A stretch of DNA of 64,000 bases from Actinoplanes derwentensis (GCF_900104725.1 NZ_LT629758.1:5594501-5658500); one strand, 5' to 3'. Shown: positions 41,521 to 50,470, numbered from the stretch's first letter. Numbers and translations are program-made. Notes: generated by a model not told the origin, from the sequence alone.

Positions 41521-42854
41521 CACGGCCGTTTCAAGATCGATAGTTGCGGTGAGTGATGGTGGCGGCTTCAGCGTGTCGGATATGGACGAAGCTCCGTTGA
41601 GACCAGGTCTTTCCACGGAACTGGTTCAAACGGAGCTTCGTCGTGCCGCAGTCTGTCATCCCCACCACCGATCCAGCATCGTCGGCGACCGTCGGCGAGG
41701 CCTCGTTCACGCCTTCGTGTCACGGTCTGCTGGAGTTGTTCCTCGCCGTTTCTGACGGCCGTTCGGACCAGGGCCGTGATCATCCGTCGCGGTCGTGCTC
41801 GCGCTGGTCGCGGCGGCCACGGTAGCCGGTTTGAAGGGCTACAGCGCGATGAGCGGCTGGGTCGCCGACGTGCCCTGCCACATCCTCGACGGCCTGTACA
41901 CGCGGGCCGAAGCCCGCCCGGCAGGGCGGCCATCACGCTCGACACTCTGGCGGGTCTGCACCGACACCGACACCGATGTCCTGGACGCGGTGATCGCCGA
42001 GTGGACCACCACCCAGCAGACCGCCACCAGCACCGACACCCCGATCCAGGTGCGCCTGGACGGCAAGACCGTCCGCGGCGCCGTCGACATCGACGGTGAA
42101 CAACTGCACCTGCTGTCCGCTCTGGCCGGCCCACCGCACCAGGGATCAGCGGCCGTCGTCATCGCCCAAGCGCCGACCGACGGCGCCAAGACCCGCGAAC
42201 CGGCCACCGCCCGTGCCCTGCTCGAGTCTCTCGACCTACGCGACGTCACGGTCACCGCCGACGCCCTGCACACCGTCAAAGCCACCGCCGAACTCATCCA
42301 CCAGCAGGGTGGCCACTTCGTCCTACCGGTCAAAGAGAACCGGCACGCCCTGTTCGACGCCCTCGACGCCCTGCCCTGGACCGACACTCCGATCGGCCAC
42401 GAGAGCACTGACACCGGGCACGGCCGCACCACCCGCCGCACCATCCGGGTCCTACCCACTCCACCCGGCCTGCCGTTCCCGCACGTCAAACAGGTCTGGC
42501 TGATCGAACGCTACGTCACCCACAGCAACGGCAAACAGTCCGCAGCCGCACAACTCGGCGTCACCAGCCACCCCGCCGACCAAGCCGGACCCGCCGAACT
42601 GGCCGCGTTCAACCGCGGCCACTGGGCCATCGAAACCCTGCACTTCATCAGGGACACCTGCTACCGCGAGGACCACTCCCACGTCCGCACCCGCTCCGGA
42701 CCCCGCGTCCTCGCATCGCTACGCAACCTCGCCATCAACGCCCTACGCCTGGCAGGCCGCACCGACATCACCGAAGCCACCCGCTGGGCCAACCGCGACA
42801 TGACCAGGCCATTCACCATCCTCGGTCTCACCAGATGATGTTGAAACGACCGTG
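41521..42854 (+). mobile_element. 1334-bp ISAs1-family insertion sequence with 10-bp target duplication
   Basis: Terminal inverted repeats are CACGGCCGTTTCAAGATC (41521-41538) and, inward from the right end, CACGGTCGTTTCAACATC (42854-42837), with two mismatches in 18. Both ends are flanked by the identical TCCACACCGC (41511-41520 and 42855-42864), a 10-bp target-site duplication, matching the 8-10 bp known for ISAs1 elements. The element carries one transposase gene with a single-base frameshift. The intact duplication indicates a recent insertion between the PNPOx-like gene and the yczR region. Confidence 0.92.
41643..42838 (+). pseudogene. ISAs1 transposase, frameshifted
   Basis: The reading begins at GTG 41643 (PTTDPASSATVGEASF, then CHGLLELFLAVSDGRSDQG) and should continue DHPVAVVLALVAAATVAGLK, but one G is missing near 41786 (CATCCG-TCGCGG), so the frame shifts. 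The rest (from about 41790) has the DDE-type core: VRLDGKTVRGAVDIDGEQ, VTADALHTVKATAEL, HFVLPVKENRHALFDAL and WAIETLHFIRDTCYREDHSH. With the missing base restored it would have about 398 residues. Programmed frameshifting is not usual for ISAs1, so this copy is probably inactive but could be mobilised in trans. Confidence 0.85.
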
Positions 42855-43033
42855 TCCACACCGCAGACACCCACGCGTCCCGGAATGGTTCAAATATCGG
42901 AAACATGACCGTCTTAATTGGCTTCCTAATGAGATCATCACGGTGGGCTGGCCGTTTCGCCAAGGAGCCGGTACGACAGTTCGGCACAAAATAATTCTTA
43001 CAGTTTCCTGTTGGGAGCTGGGAGAATTCATGT

Positions 43034-44140
43034 ATGAGTCAGCCAGCGTTGTTCAGCGTTGCCGGAATGCGCGACCGGACCAAGTCGAAGAACTACTGTC
43101 CGGACCGTGACGAGTTTCGCCGCGACCACGAAAGGCGTCGCGCTTGGGGACTTCAGCGCCGCCATACCGAGAAACTTCGCCGCATCCGCGAACGCGACTC
43201 CATGCCCCTGTCCCGCGAGGATCGGGAGTGGCTGGCTTCACTCACACCCCGGACGCCGCCCGCATCAACGCCACCGCAGGCTCCATCCGCGCCCACACCT
43301 CCCCAGACCCCGGCCGCACCTGAGCCACCGCGAGCTCCAGCCGCGCCCCCGGCACCGCCCCAGACTCCGGCAGCACCCGCACCACCACGAGCTCCGGCAG
43401 TATCTGAGCCAACCCGGGCCCTGGCCACATCCCTGCCGCCCCAGAATCCGGCCGCGCCTGCGCCGATGCCTCTGGCCTGTGATGCGGCAGTTGTTCAGTC
43501 GGGGATTGCGGCTGCGCCGGTGGTCTCGGTTCCGCGGGCTGGGGCTGCCGCTCGGCGAGGGCGGGGCGGCGGGGTGAGGGCAGATCGATTCCTTGTGCCT
43601 GGCTGCCCTCAGCTGGGAAAGTTGCTGCCTCGATCGGGTCGGGGTGGGTCTTTATTGAATGAATATGGTGCCGGTCGGACGTCGGTCACGGTGGCACTCG
43701 GCGCTTTTCCAGACGGCCGTGTCCGTGGCGGTCACCGTGCTATGGCCGGGGAACAACCATGCAAGTTTTGGCCGGATCTGTTGTGCTCTTCGCGTGTGAT
43801 CCTGAGAATAGTGTGGCCGAAATCAATCGGACGTCGCAGTAGCCAGCATTCGGTAAGTATCGTCCGGCGAGTCGGCGTCTTCGCAATTCCTTACCGGGTC
43901 TCCGGGATTCGTTTTCTCACATCCGGAATTCGCCTCCATGCGCCGGTTAGAAATACGAATCATCGGCGTTGCGACGCCCGGATCCGGATCCGAGGGGGAT
44001 CAGTTTCAGCCTGCCGGGCGCGCGGTGGCCTGAAAGGGGTGCATTCGCCCGGCGGGCGCGGGAGCGGGAGGGACGCATTCGGCCCGGCGGGGAGCGGGGT
44101 GACCGGGAGGGACGCATTCCGCCCGGCGGACGCGGGGTGA
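43034..44140 (+). CDS. Hypothetical protein, basic N-terminus and Pro/Ala repeats
   Basis: The ATG at 43034 has GGGAGA 8 nt upstream. Residues 1-70 are basic and helical (DEFRRDHERRRAWGLQRRHT, EKLRRIRERD). Residues 75-145 contain an imperfect Pro/Ala repeat, with units like PPQTPAAPxPPRAPA. The remaining 220 residues run through AT-richer, repeat-containing DNA and look non-native, so the functional gene may once have ended earlier. No domain is recognised. The stretch 42865-43033 is relatively AT-rich and holds the probable promoter. An RNA-binding or nucleoid role for the basic part would be speculation. Confidence 0.4.
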   Translation: MSQPALFSVAGMRDRTKSKNYCPDRDEFRRDHERRRAWGLQRRHTEKLRRIRERDSMPLSREDREWLASLTPRTPPASTPPQAPSAPTPPQTPAAPEPPRAPAAPPAPPQTPAAPAPPRAPAVSEPTRALATSLPPQNPAAPAPMPLACDAAVVQSGIAAAPVVSVPRAGAAARRGRGGGVRADRFLVPGCPQLGKLLPRSGRGGSLLNEYGAGRTSVTVALGAFPDGRVRGGHRAMAGEQPCKFWPDLLCSSRVILRIVWPKSIGRRSSQHSVSIVRRVGVFAIPYRVSGIRFLTSGIRLHAPVRNTNHRRCDARIRIRGGSVSACRARGGLKGVHSPGGRGSGRDAFGPAGSGVTGRDAFRPADAG

Positions 44141-44235
44141 CCGGGAGGGGGCGCCTGCCTCGCGCTGTAGGCACGGGCGGTGTCGCGTTGCGGGACCTGC
44201 GGCTCGTACCAGAAACCGGTTTGGGTTGGGGGTTT
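44041..44235 (+). repeat. Dispersed intergenic repeat, clustered copies C
   Basis: Three head-to-tail units start at 44041, 44075 and 44114 (34-39 bp each; core GCATTCNGCCCGGCGG and GCGGGGTGACCGGGAGGG), followed by a tail that reaches GGCTCGTACCAGAAACCGG near 44222. The last unit matches the copy at 20314 most closely. The tail abuts the stop codon of yczR at 44243. Confidence 0.6.
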
Positions 44236-44242
44236 GTCTGGT

Positions 44243-45700
44243 TCAGGCGATTACTGCGGGGGTGCGCCAGGTCGGGCGGGGGGTGTGGTCCAGGTCGTGG
44301 CGGACTGAGGCTATGCGGCGGACTGCCTCGGTCAAATCGTCGGCGGGGAGGGTGAACGGGAGGCGCAGGAAGCGTTCCAGAGTGCCGTCCAAGCCGAAGC
44401 GGGGGCCGGGGGCCAGGCGGACGCCTACGTCTTCGGCGGCTCGGGACAGGGCGCTGGAGATGGGGCCGTCCAACTCAGCCCAGATGGTGACGCCGCCGCT
44501 GGGGATTACGAAGCGCCATTCGGGGAGTCGGGTGCGTAGCTCTTCGACCAGAGCGTCCCGGCGGAAACGTAGTTGGGCGCGGCGGGCCGCGACTATTTCG
44601 GTGGACTGGCGGAGCAGGTGGACGGCCACCAGCTGTTCCAGGACGGGGCTGGACATGTCCACACCGACTCGGATGGCGGCCAGGCGCTGGACCAAGGGGG
44701 CGGAGGCTCGGACCCAGCCGATGCGCAGGCCGCCCCAGTAGGGCTTGCTCATGCCGCCGATCGAGGTCACCCGGGAATGGCGGTCGAAGACGGCTACCGG
44801 TGGGGGCATCGGCTGGCCGTCCAGGGGTAGTTCCACGAAGGATTCGTCGACGATCAGTTCGGTGCCGGTGGAATGGGCGGTGGCTACCAGGCGTTCGCGC
44901 AGGTCGGCGGGCATCAGGTGGCCGGTCGGGTTGTGGAACTCGGGGATCAGGTAGGCGAGCCGTGGCCTGGTCTGGCGCAGTGCACCGAGGAGCATGTCGG
45001 CGTCCCAGCCGGATTCGATGTCGAGGCCGTTGGTGCTGATCCGGGCGCGGCGGGCCGCGAGCGCGGCCAGCGCGTTGGGGTAGGTGGGTGTCTCCACCAG
45101 GACCGGCGCGCCAGCCGGGACCGACAGTCGCAGCACCAGGTCGAGGGCCTGCTGGGTGCCGCTGGTGATGAGGATCTGCTCGCATGAGGTGGGCACGCCG
45201 CGGGCGGTGTACGCCTCGGCGACAGCGACCCGCAACTCGGACAAGCCGGTCGGGTGGTAACCGGCGCTGCCCAGGTAGCGGGGCAGGTCGTCGGCGGCGG
45301 CGCGGGCGGCCGGCACCAGTTCCACGGGGGCCGCGGACGCTGCCACCCCCAGGTCGAACTCGATGTCGTCGTCGGCGGTCCACAGGCCGGACGAGGCGAC
45401 CCGGTGACCGTGCGGCAGCGTGGTCCAGCTGCCGGCGCCGCGGCGGCTGGTCAGGTGGCCGGTCTCCCGCAGCGCCCGGTAGGCGGCGGAGATGGTGGTG
45501 CGGCTGATCACGAGGGCTTCGGCGAGTTCCCGTTCGGCGGGCAGGCGCACACCGAGAGCGAGCCGGCCGTCGGTCAGCAGGCCACGGACGGCAGCGGCGA
45601 GAGCGGCGTAGTCGGGGCTGCGCCGGCGGCCGGGCAACGCGTGCCACCGACCCAGCAACCGGGCCAATTGCTCTCCACGCACCGACGTCGTCATAGCCAC
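44243..45700 (-). CDS. yczR: MocR-family regulator YczR-type (GntR HTH plus aminotransferase domain)
   Basis: The 485-residue regulator has a winged helix at about residues 30-95 (LPAERELAEALVISRTTISA) and a fold-type I aminotransferase domain with the PLP lysine Lys319 in SIGGMSKPYWGGLRIGW and EFHNPTGHLM before it. MocR proteins sense PLP or aldimines and control the gene they face; here the divergent gene encodes a YczE-type membrane protein, the known YczR-YczE pairing. Unlike the decayed MocR at 37.8 kb, this copy is intact. ATG at 45700, or the ATG two codons later, can start it. Confidence 0.85.
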   Translation of the reverse strand: MAMTTSVRGEQLARLLGRWHALPGRRRSPDYAALAAAVRGLLTDGRLALGVRLPAERELAEALVISRTTISAAYRALRETGHLTSRRGAGSWTTLPHGHRVASSGLWTADDDIEFDLGVAASAAPVELVPAARAAADDLPRYLGSAGYHPTGLSELRVAVAEAYTARGVPTSCEQILITSGTQQALDLVLRLSVPAGAPVLVETPTYPNALAALAARRARISTNGLDIESGWDADMLLGALRQTRPRLAYLIPEFHNPTGHLMPADLRERLVATAHSTGTELIVDESFVELPLDGQPMPPPVAVFDRHSRVTSIGGMSKPYWGGLRIGWVRASAPLVQRLAAIRVGVDMSSPVLEQLVAVHLLRQSTEIVAARRAQLRFRRDALVEELRTRLPEWRFVIPSGGVTIWAELDGPISSALSRAAEDVGVRLAPGPRFGLDGTLERFLRLPFTLPADDLTEAVRRIASVRHDLDHTPRPTWRTPAVIA

Positions 45701-45708
45701 CTCCAGGC

Positions 45709-45737
45709 GATTGGCACTTTAACATCCACGGATTGGC
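45709..45737. promoter_or_regulatory. Probable MocR operator: direct repeats GATTGGC
   Basis: GATTGGC occurs at 45709-45715 and again at 45731-45737, a 22-bp spacing (two helical turns), in the 53-nt gap between yczR and yczE; a weaker GTGGCAA follows at 45745. MocR regulators are known to bind spaced direct repeats. TTTAAC between the repeats could be part of a promoter. Confidence 0.55.
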
Positions 45738-45753
45738 CTCAAGAGTGGCAAGC

Positions 45754-46377
45754 ATGAACCTGTTTCGTCGCGTGGTCCAACTACTTGTGGGACTCGTCCT
45801 GTACGGCGCGAGCATGGCCCTGATGGTCGAGTCGGGGCTCGGTCTCAACCCGTGGGACGTCTTCCACCAGGGACTCTCCGAGGTGACCGGGATCAGTTTC
45901 GGCTGGATCGTGTTGCTGGCCGGTGTGCCGGTGCTGTTGCTCTGGATCCCGCTACGGCAGAAGCCGGGCGTCGGCACGGTGGCCAATCTGTTCATCATCG
46001 GGTTCGCCGCGGACGCCGCGCTCGCGCTGCTGCCGGCCGGGGAGTCCATTCCGGCGAAGGTCGGCTATCTGGTCGGCGGGATCCTGCTGAACGGGTTCGC
46101 GACCGGCCTCTACATCGGCAGCCGGATGGGCCCGGGACCGCGCGACGGGCTGATGACGGGGCTGGCCGGCCGGTTCCCGAAGGTGTCGATCCGGGTCATC
46201 CGCACCGGCATCGAACTGTTCGTGCTGGGTGTGGGTTTCCTTCTGGGCGGCACGGTCGGGGCGGGGACCATCGTGTACGCGGTGGCCATCGGCCCACTGG
46301 TGCACCTCTTCCTGCCCCGGTTGACCGTGCCGGAACCGGCCCGCAGTGATCTTCCGGACACATTCGCTTCCCGGTGA
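45754..46377 (+). CDS. yczE: YczE/YyaS/YitT-family membrane protein
   Basis: The 207-residue protein has five spans: it begins MNLFRRVVQLLVGLVLYGAS, then the family motif GLGLNPWDVFHQGLSEVTGI and GLYIGSRMGPGPRDGLMTGL. The NPWD and GPRDGLM motifs identify the YczE group. In Bacillus YczE affects a modification enzyme; here its regulator YczR is the divergent neighbour. ATG at 45754 is preferred over one at 45733, which would overlap the operator. The transported or modified molecule is unknown. Confidence 0.85.
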   Translation: MNLFRRVVQLLVGLVLYGASMALMVESGLGLNPWDVFHQGLSEVTGISFGWIVLLAGVPVLLLWIPLRQKPGVGTVANLFIIGFAADAALALLPAGESIPAKVGYLVGGILLNGFATGLYIGSRMGPGPRDGLMTGLAGRFPKVSIRVIRTGIELFVLGVGFLLGGTVGAGTIVYAVAIGPLVHLFLPRLTVPEPARSDLPDTFASR

Positions 46378-46402
46378 GGTAAACGCACGGCATCATTGCG
46401 GC

Positions 46403-46831
46403 ATGGGGGCCGGTGGCTGGAACTGGAACGACGCTTGGATCTTCGTCTCCGCGGTCATCGCCGAGCGCCTGGAGCGCGATCGGGCGCTGCACGCCGCACT
46501 GCCGGCGACCGGGGCGGCCCTGGCCGACGTGATAGCGGCAGCTGACTTCCTGCACCACAGCGTCCCGGCCCGCGAGGACCTCGAGGAGTCGGTGCGCCGC
46601 CTGGCCGGCGCCGGCCTGATCACCGTGGACGACGACCTGATCCAGGTGGCCCCGCCCGGTGAGCAGTTGTGGCGGACCCGCCCGTTCAGCGGCCTCTCGT
46701 CCGCGGTGATGACCTTGCAGACTCAGCTCAACCGGGTGTCCGAGCCGGGTTACACCGACTGGGACCTGGACGAGCAGGCGTACAACTCAGCGGTCCGTGA
46801 GTACAGCCTGCGGCTGGCCGACGGCCGCTAG
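46403..46831 (+). CDS. Hypothetical 142-residue protein with winged-helix-like pattern
   Basis: The protein begins [20 protein letters not shown] and contains [20 protein letters not shown], which fits the wing and third helix of a small winged-helix domain, followed by [13 protein letters not shown]. No DNA-binding residues can be assigned with confidence. The stop codon overlaps the hisF stop in the palindrome CTAG (46828-46831), so the two convergent genes end on the same four bases. CATCAT lies 6 nt before the ATG, close to the leaderless pattern. Confidence 0.65.
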   Translation: MGAGGWNWNDAWIFVSAVIAERLERDRALHAALPATGAALADVIAAADFLHHSVPAREDLEESVRRLAGAGLITVDDDLIQVAPPGEQLWRTRPFSGLSSAVMTLQTQLNRVSEPGYTDWDLDEQAYNSAVREYSLRLADGR

Positions 46832-47589
46832 CGCACCGGCTGGCCGGCGCGGCGGAGGCTGTCCTTGACCTCGCCGATGGTCAGGTCGCCGAAGTGGAAG
46901 ACGCTGGCGGCCAGGACCGCGTCGGCGCCCGCCTCGACCGCCGGCGGGAAGTGGTCGACCTGGCCGGCGCCGCCGCTGGCGATGACCGGGATGTCGACGA
47001 CGGCGCGAACCGCGCGGATCAGGGACAGGTCGAAACCGGCTTTGGTGCCGTCGGCGTCCATCGAGTTCAGCAGGATCTCGCCGGCGCCCAGCTCGGCCAC
47101 CCGGGCCGCCCACTCGATCGCGTCCAGCCCGGCACTGCGGCGGCCGCCGTGGGTGGTGACCTCCCAGCCGCTGGGCTGGCCGGCTGAACGCCGCACGTCC
47201 AGTGACAGCACCAGCACCTGATTGCCGAACCGCTCGGCGATCTCGCTGATCAGTTCCGGACGGGCGATGGCCGCCGTGTTGACACCGACCTTGTCGGCGC
47301 CGGCCCGCAGCAGGACGTCCACGTTCTCCGGGGAGCGAACGCCGCCGCCGACGGTGAGCGGGATGAAGACCGTCTCCGCGGTACGCCGGACCACGTCCAG
47401 CATCGTGCCGCGGTCGTCGGAGGAGGCGGTCACGTCGAGGAACGTCAGCTCGTCGGCACCGGCGGCGTCGTAGGCCGCGGCCAGCTCGACCGGGTCGCCC
47501 GCGTCCCGCAGGTCGACGAAGTTGACACCTTTCACCACCCGTCCGGCGTCCACGTCCAGGCAGGGGATCACACGCACCGCGACCGTCAT
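46828..47589 (-). CDS. hisF: Imidazole glycerol phosphate synthase, cyclase subunit
   Basis: The 253-residue TIM-barrel uses ammonia from HisH to form IGP and AICAR. The N-terminal motif [19 protein letters not shown] holds the first catalytic Asp (Asp12), and [16 protein letters not shown] the second. [12 protein letters not shown] and [13 protein letters not shown] are further family motifs. The start overlaps the EamA gene by 4 nt (ATGA), so it is now expressed from that gene's transcript rather than from priA. Confidence 0.95.
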   Translation of the reverse strand: MTVAVRVIPCLDVDAGRVVKGVNFVDLRDAGDPVELAAAYDAAGADELTFLDVTASSDDRGTMLDVVRRTAETVFIPLTVGGGVRSPENVDVLLRAGADKVGVNTAAIARPELISEIAERFGNQVLVLSLDVRRSAGQPSGWEVTTHGGRRSAGLDAIEWAARVAELGAGEILLNSMDADGTKAGFDLSLIRAVRAVVDIPVIASGGAGQVDHFPPAVEAGADAVLAASVFHFGDLTIGEVKDSLRRAGQPVR

Positions 47590-48461
47590 GCCTCAACCCT
47601 AACCAGCACGGCGGGACGGGCCCTGACCAGTCCCAGAAGCACACCGCCGACGACCAGCGAACCGCCGATCACGTCGACGGTGTGCACTCGTTCGCCCAGG
47701 AACACCGCGGCCGAGGCCATGCCGAAGAACGGGACCAGCATGGAGAACGGCGCGACCGTGGCCGCACCGTACCGCCGCAGCAGGAATCCCCATCCGGCGA
47801 AGCCGGCGAGAGTCGAGATCAGTGCGATGTAGAGCAGCGCGAGGATCGCCTCGGTGTCGACGGCTTGCAGGGCGGCGAGGTCGGCGGCGGGGCCGTCGAC
47901 GATCAGCGTGAGGATCAGCAGCGGGCCGGCCGCGAGGGCACTGACCCAGACCATGAAACGCAGCGAGTCCGGCGGGGCGGCCTTGCGGGTGGCGATGTTG
48001 GCGACTCCCCAGCAGGCCGCCGCGCCGACCACCAGCGCGAACGCGGGCAGGTTCGCGGTCATCCGGGTGGCGACCAGTGCGATGCCGCCGAGGGCCACGG
48101 CGAGACCGGCGATCTGTACGGGCCGGGGCCGCTCCCGCAGGAACAGGACCGCGAACAGCATCGTGAAGATCGCCTGGCTCTGCAGGACCAGGGAACTGAG
48201 CCCGGCCGGCATTCCGGCGTGCATTCCGATGAAGAGCAGGCTGAACTTGGCCACGCCGAGAACCAGGGCGACGGTGATCAGCCACTTCCACGCGACCTGG
48301 GGACGGCCGACGAACAACAGCGCCGGTACGGCGGCGAGGGTGAACCGCAGCGCGGAGAAGAGCAGTGGCGGGAAGTGCCGCAGCCCGGCGTCGATGGCGA
48401 CGAAGTTGAATCCCCAGGCGGCTGCCACGGCGACGGCGATGGCGAGGTCACGCGGTCTCAT
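47586..48461 (-). CDS. EamA/DMT-family transporter
   Basis: The 291-residue membrane protein has ten predicted spans in two EamA repeats: [20 protein letters not shown] at the start and [16 protein letters not shown]; the second repeat has [16 protein letters not shown], the usual FLGE motif. It may export amino acids or metabolites. ATG at 48461 is preferred; a longer reading adds 22 residues. A LysR-type regulator is divergent upstream, a common arrangement for regulated EamA exporters. Its stop overlaps the hisF start as ATGA. Confidence 0.85.
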   Translation of the reverse strand: MRPRDLAIAVAVAAAWGFNFVAIDAGLRHFPPLLFSALRFTLAAVPALLFVGRPQVAWKWLITVALVLGVAKFSLLFIGMHAGMPAGLSSLVLQSQAIFTMLFAVLFLRERPRPVQIAGLAVALGGIALVATRMTANLPAFALVVGAAACWGVANIATRKAAPPDSLRFMVWVSALAAGPLLILTLIVDGPAADLAALQAVDTEAILALLYIALISTLAGFAGWGFLLRRYGAATVAPFSMLVPFFGMASAAVFLGERVHTVDVIGGSLVVGGVLLGLVRARPAVLVRVEA

Positions 48462-48518
48462 GGACTCAGCCTCGCCCAGCCAGACCGTTAAGCACCAGCG
48501 AAATGTCCTACACCCACG

Positions 48519-48535
48519 ATGTAGCATCGCTACAT
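48519..48535. promoter_or_regulatory. Palindromic operator between eamA and lysR
   Basis: ATGTAGC ATC GCTACAT is a perfect 7-bp inverted repeat (48519-48525 with 48529-48535). It overlaps the TAGCAT hexamer (48522-48527) and the lysR start codon, so binding there would repress lysR directly and could control the divergent transporter. Confidence 0.6.
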
Positions 48536-49442
48536 GATTGACGTGGGGAGACTACGGGCCCTGCACGCGGTGGCCAGTTACGGCACGGTCCTGGCCGCCG
48601 GGCAGGCCCTGCACTGCACACCGTCTGCGGTCTCCCAGCAGATCGGCAAACTGGAGCGGGAGACCGGCACCGTCCTGGTCGAGAAAGACGGCCGCCGGCT
48701 GCGTCTCACCGCGGCCGGCCGGATGCTCGCCGGCCACGCTGAACGGGTGCTGACCAGCCTCGACGAGGCGGAGACCGCGCTGGCCGCGCATCGGGACACG
48801 GTCACCGGGCGGCTCACCATGACCGCGTTCGCGACCGCCTGCCGGGCGTTGATGCCGCACGCGCTGCGCCGTCTTGCCACCGATCATCCGCAGCTGACCA
48901 CCGGGCTGATCGAGGTCAATCCGCATGAAGGCCTGGAACTGCTCCGGCGCGGGCACGCGGATCTGGCGGTGCTGGACGATTGGCCCGAGGTGGCGCTGCG
49001 TTATCCGGATTTCATAGTGAAAGTTCAGATCGGCGAGGATCACGCGGATCTGGTGGTTCCTCACGATCATCGTCTCGTCGGCGAAGCGACCTTGGAGGAC
49101 GCCCGGCATGAGCGGTGGATCGGCGTCCGAGCGGGTGACGTCTGTTACGAGTACCTGATCCGCAGCCTGCCGGGGGTGGTGCCGGACTTCCAGGTGGGCG
49201 AATTCGAGACTCAGCTCACGCTGATCGCGGCCGGGCTGGGTGTCGGGCTGATCCCCCGGCTGGCTCGCGGCAATCTCCCGTCGGGGACACGCCTTGTCCG
49301 GATAAATCCAACACCGACCCGCCGGGTGGTGCTCGCCTGGCGTGACTCCTCAGCGGCCCGGCCCGCGATCCGGGCCGCCGAGCAGGCACTACGCGAAGCT
49401 TGGAAGATCAACCGAGAACGGCAAGAGCTTCTCGTACGGTGA
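48534..49442 (+). CDS. LysR-family transcriptional regulator
   Basis: The 302-residue regulator has the N-terminal HTH ([38 protein letters not shown]) and an effector domain starting near residue 92 ([20 protein letters not shown]). It probably controls the divergent EamA transporter. TAGCAT lies 6 nt upstream of the ATG with no ribosome site, so the message may be leaderless. The 3' end overlaps the convergent priA by 35 nt. Confidence 0.87.
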   Translation: MIDVGRLRALHAVASYGTVLAAGQALHCTPSAVSQQIGKLERETGTVLVEKDGRRLRLTAAGRMLAGHAERVLTSLDEAETALAAHRDTVTGRLTMTAFATACRALMPHALRRLATDHPQLTTGLIEVNPHEGLELLRRGHADLAVLDDWPEVALRYPDFIVKVQIGEDHADLVVPHDHRLVGEATLEDARHERWIGVRAGDVCYEYLIRSLPGVVPDFQVGEFETQLTLIAAGLGVGLIPRLARGNLPSGTRLVRINPTPTRRVVLAWRDSSAARPAIRAAEQALREAWKINRERQELLVR

Positions 49443-50127
49443 ACGCGCCCGCGTACAGCGCCTTGCCCGCGATCACACCCTCCACCCCGATCGGCTCCAG
49501 CGTGGCCAGAGCCCGCAGGTCGTCCAGGGTGGAGACACCACCGCTGGCGATCACCGGCTTGTCGGTGGCCGCACACACCTCACGCAGCAGGTCCAGGTTC
49601 GGCCCGCGCATGGTGCCGTCCTTGGTGATGTCGGTGACCACGTAACGCGACGCGCCCGCCTTGTCGAGACGGGTCAGCACCTCGTACAGGTCGCCGCCGT
49701 CCCGGGTCCAGCCCCGCGCCGACAGGGTGCGGCCACGCACGTCCAGGCCGATGGCGACCCGGTCGCCGTACTCACCACAGATCCGGTCACACCATTGCGG
49801 GTCCTCCAGCGCGGCGGTGCCGATGTTGACCCGGTGGGCGCCGGTGGCCAGCGCGCGGGTCAGCGACTCGTCGTCACGGATGCCGCCGGACAGTTCCACC
49901 TTCACGTCCAGGCGGCGCACCACCTCGGCGAGCAGTTCGGCGTTCGAACCCTTGCCGAACGCGGCGTCCAGGTCGACCAGGTGGATCCACTCGGCGCCGT
50001 CGTTCTGCCAGGCCAGCGCGGCATCGAGAGGGTCGCCGTAGGCGGTCTCCGAACCGGCGGCACCCTGGACCAGGCGCACGGCCTGGCCGTCGGCGACGTC
50101 GACGGCGGGCAGCAGTTGCAGGGTCAT
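49408..50127 (-). CDS. priA: Bifunctional HisA/TrpF isomerase PriA
   Basis: The 239-residue TIM barrel isomerises ProFAR in histidine synthesis and, in actinobacteria lacking trpF, PRA in tryptophan synthesis. Motifs: [20 protein letters not shown] with Asp10 as one catalytic acid, [13 protein letters not shown], and [18 protein letters not shown] with the second Asp. No trpF is seen in this region's trp genes, which supports dual function. Its stop end overlaps lysR convergently. It follows a 106-residue membrane gene by 9 nt. Confidence 0.93.
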   Translation of the reverse strand: MTLQLLPAVDVADGQAVRLVQGAAGSETAYGDPLDAALAWQNDGAEWIHLVDLDAAFGKGSNAELLAEVVRRLDVKVELSGGIRDDESLTRALATGAHRVNIGTAALEDPQWCDRICGEYGDRVAIGLDVRGRTLSARGWTRDGGDLYEVLTRLDKAGASRYVVTDITKDGTMRGPNLDLLREVCAATDKPVIASGGVSTLDDLRALATLEPIGVEGVIAGKALYAGAFTVREALAVLG

Positions 50128-50136
50128 CTTTCTCCC

Positions 50137-50457
50137 TTAAGAGGCACGACGGCCGAGCACCACGACTACGAGGGCCGGCACAGCGAGGACGATGATGGCG
50201 GTCAGGATGATGCGGAGCGCGAGTTCCGGGATGAGCGACCAGATCGCGACGAGGGCGATCACGGTGACGGCCACGATGCCGATCCGTTGCCGCAGACTGC
50301 GGTGATAGATCCGGCCGTCGCGCCCGAACCGCGGCTTCAGGCTTCTCGTCGCTTTCGTGACGAACGAACGGCGGGCCACTCGGCGGGCCCGGACCGCTTT
50401 CTCCTTCTCCAGAACGGCGGTCCGCTCGGCCCGCCGTCTGGCACGTTCTTTACTCAC
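50137..50457 (-). CDS. Small basic membrane protein in the his operon
   Basis: The 106-residue protein has a strongly basic first half (MSKERARRRAERTAVLEKEK and further Arg/Lys) and two hydrophobic spans at about residues 58-78 and 82-103 (IGIVAVTVIALVAIWSLIPE and ILTAIIVLAVPALVVVVLG). It lies between hisH and priA with 13- and 9-nt gaps, so it is co-transcribed. A role in histidine synthesis is not evident; the basic N-terminus may bind RNA or phospholipid. Confidence 0.7.
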   Translation of the reverse strand: MSKERARRRAERTAVLEKEKAVRARRVARRSFVTKATRSLKPRFGRDGRIYHRSLRQRIGIVAVTVIALVAIWSLIPELALRIILTAIIVLAVPALVVVVLGRRAS

Positions 50458-50470
50458 TCTCGGTCCTTGT

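Noticed and set aside
42835..43110. Plus-strand frame starting at the right end of the IS element
   Set aside because: It begins inside the IS inverted repeat and overlaps the better start at 43034; it appears accidental.
44475..46049. 524-codon minus-strand frame crossing yczR and yczE
   Set aside because: Alternate-frame translation of yczR joined to antisense yczE; Arg/Pro-rich and unlike any family.
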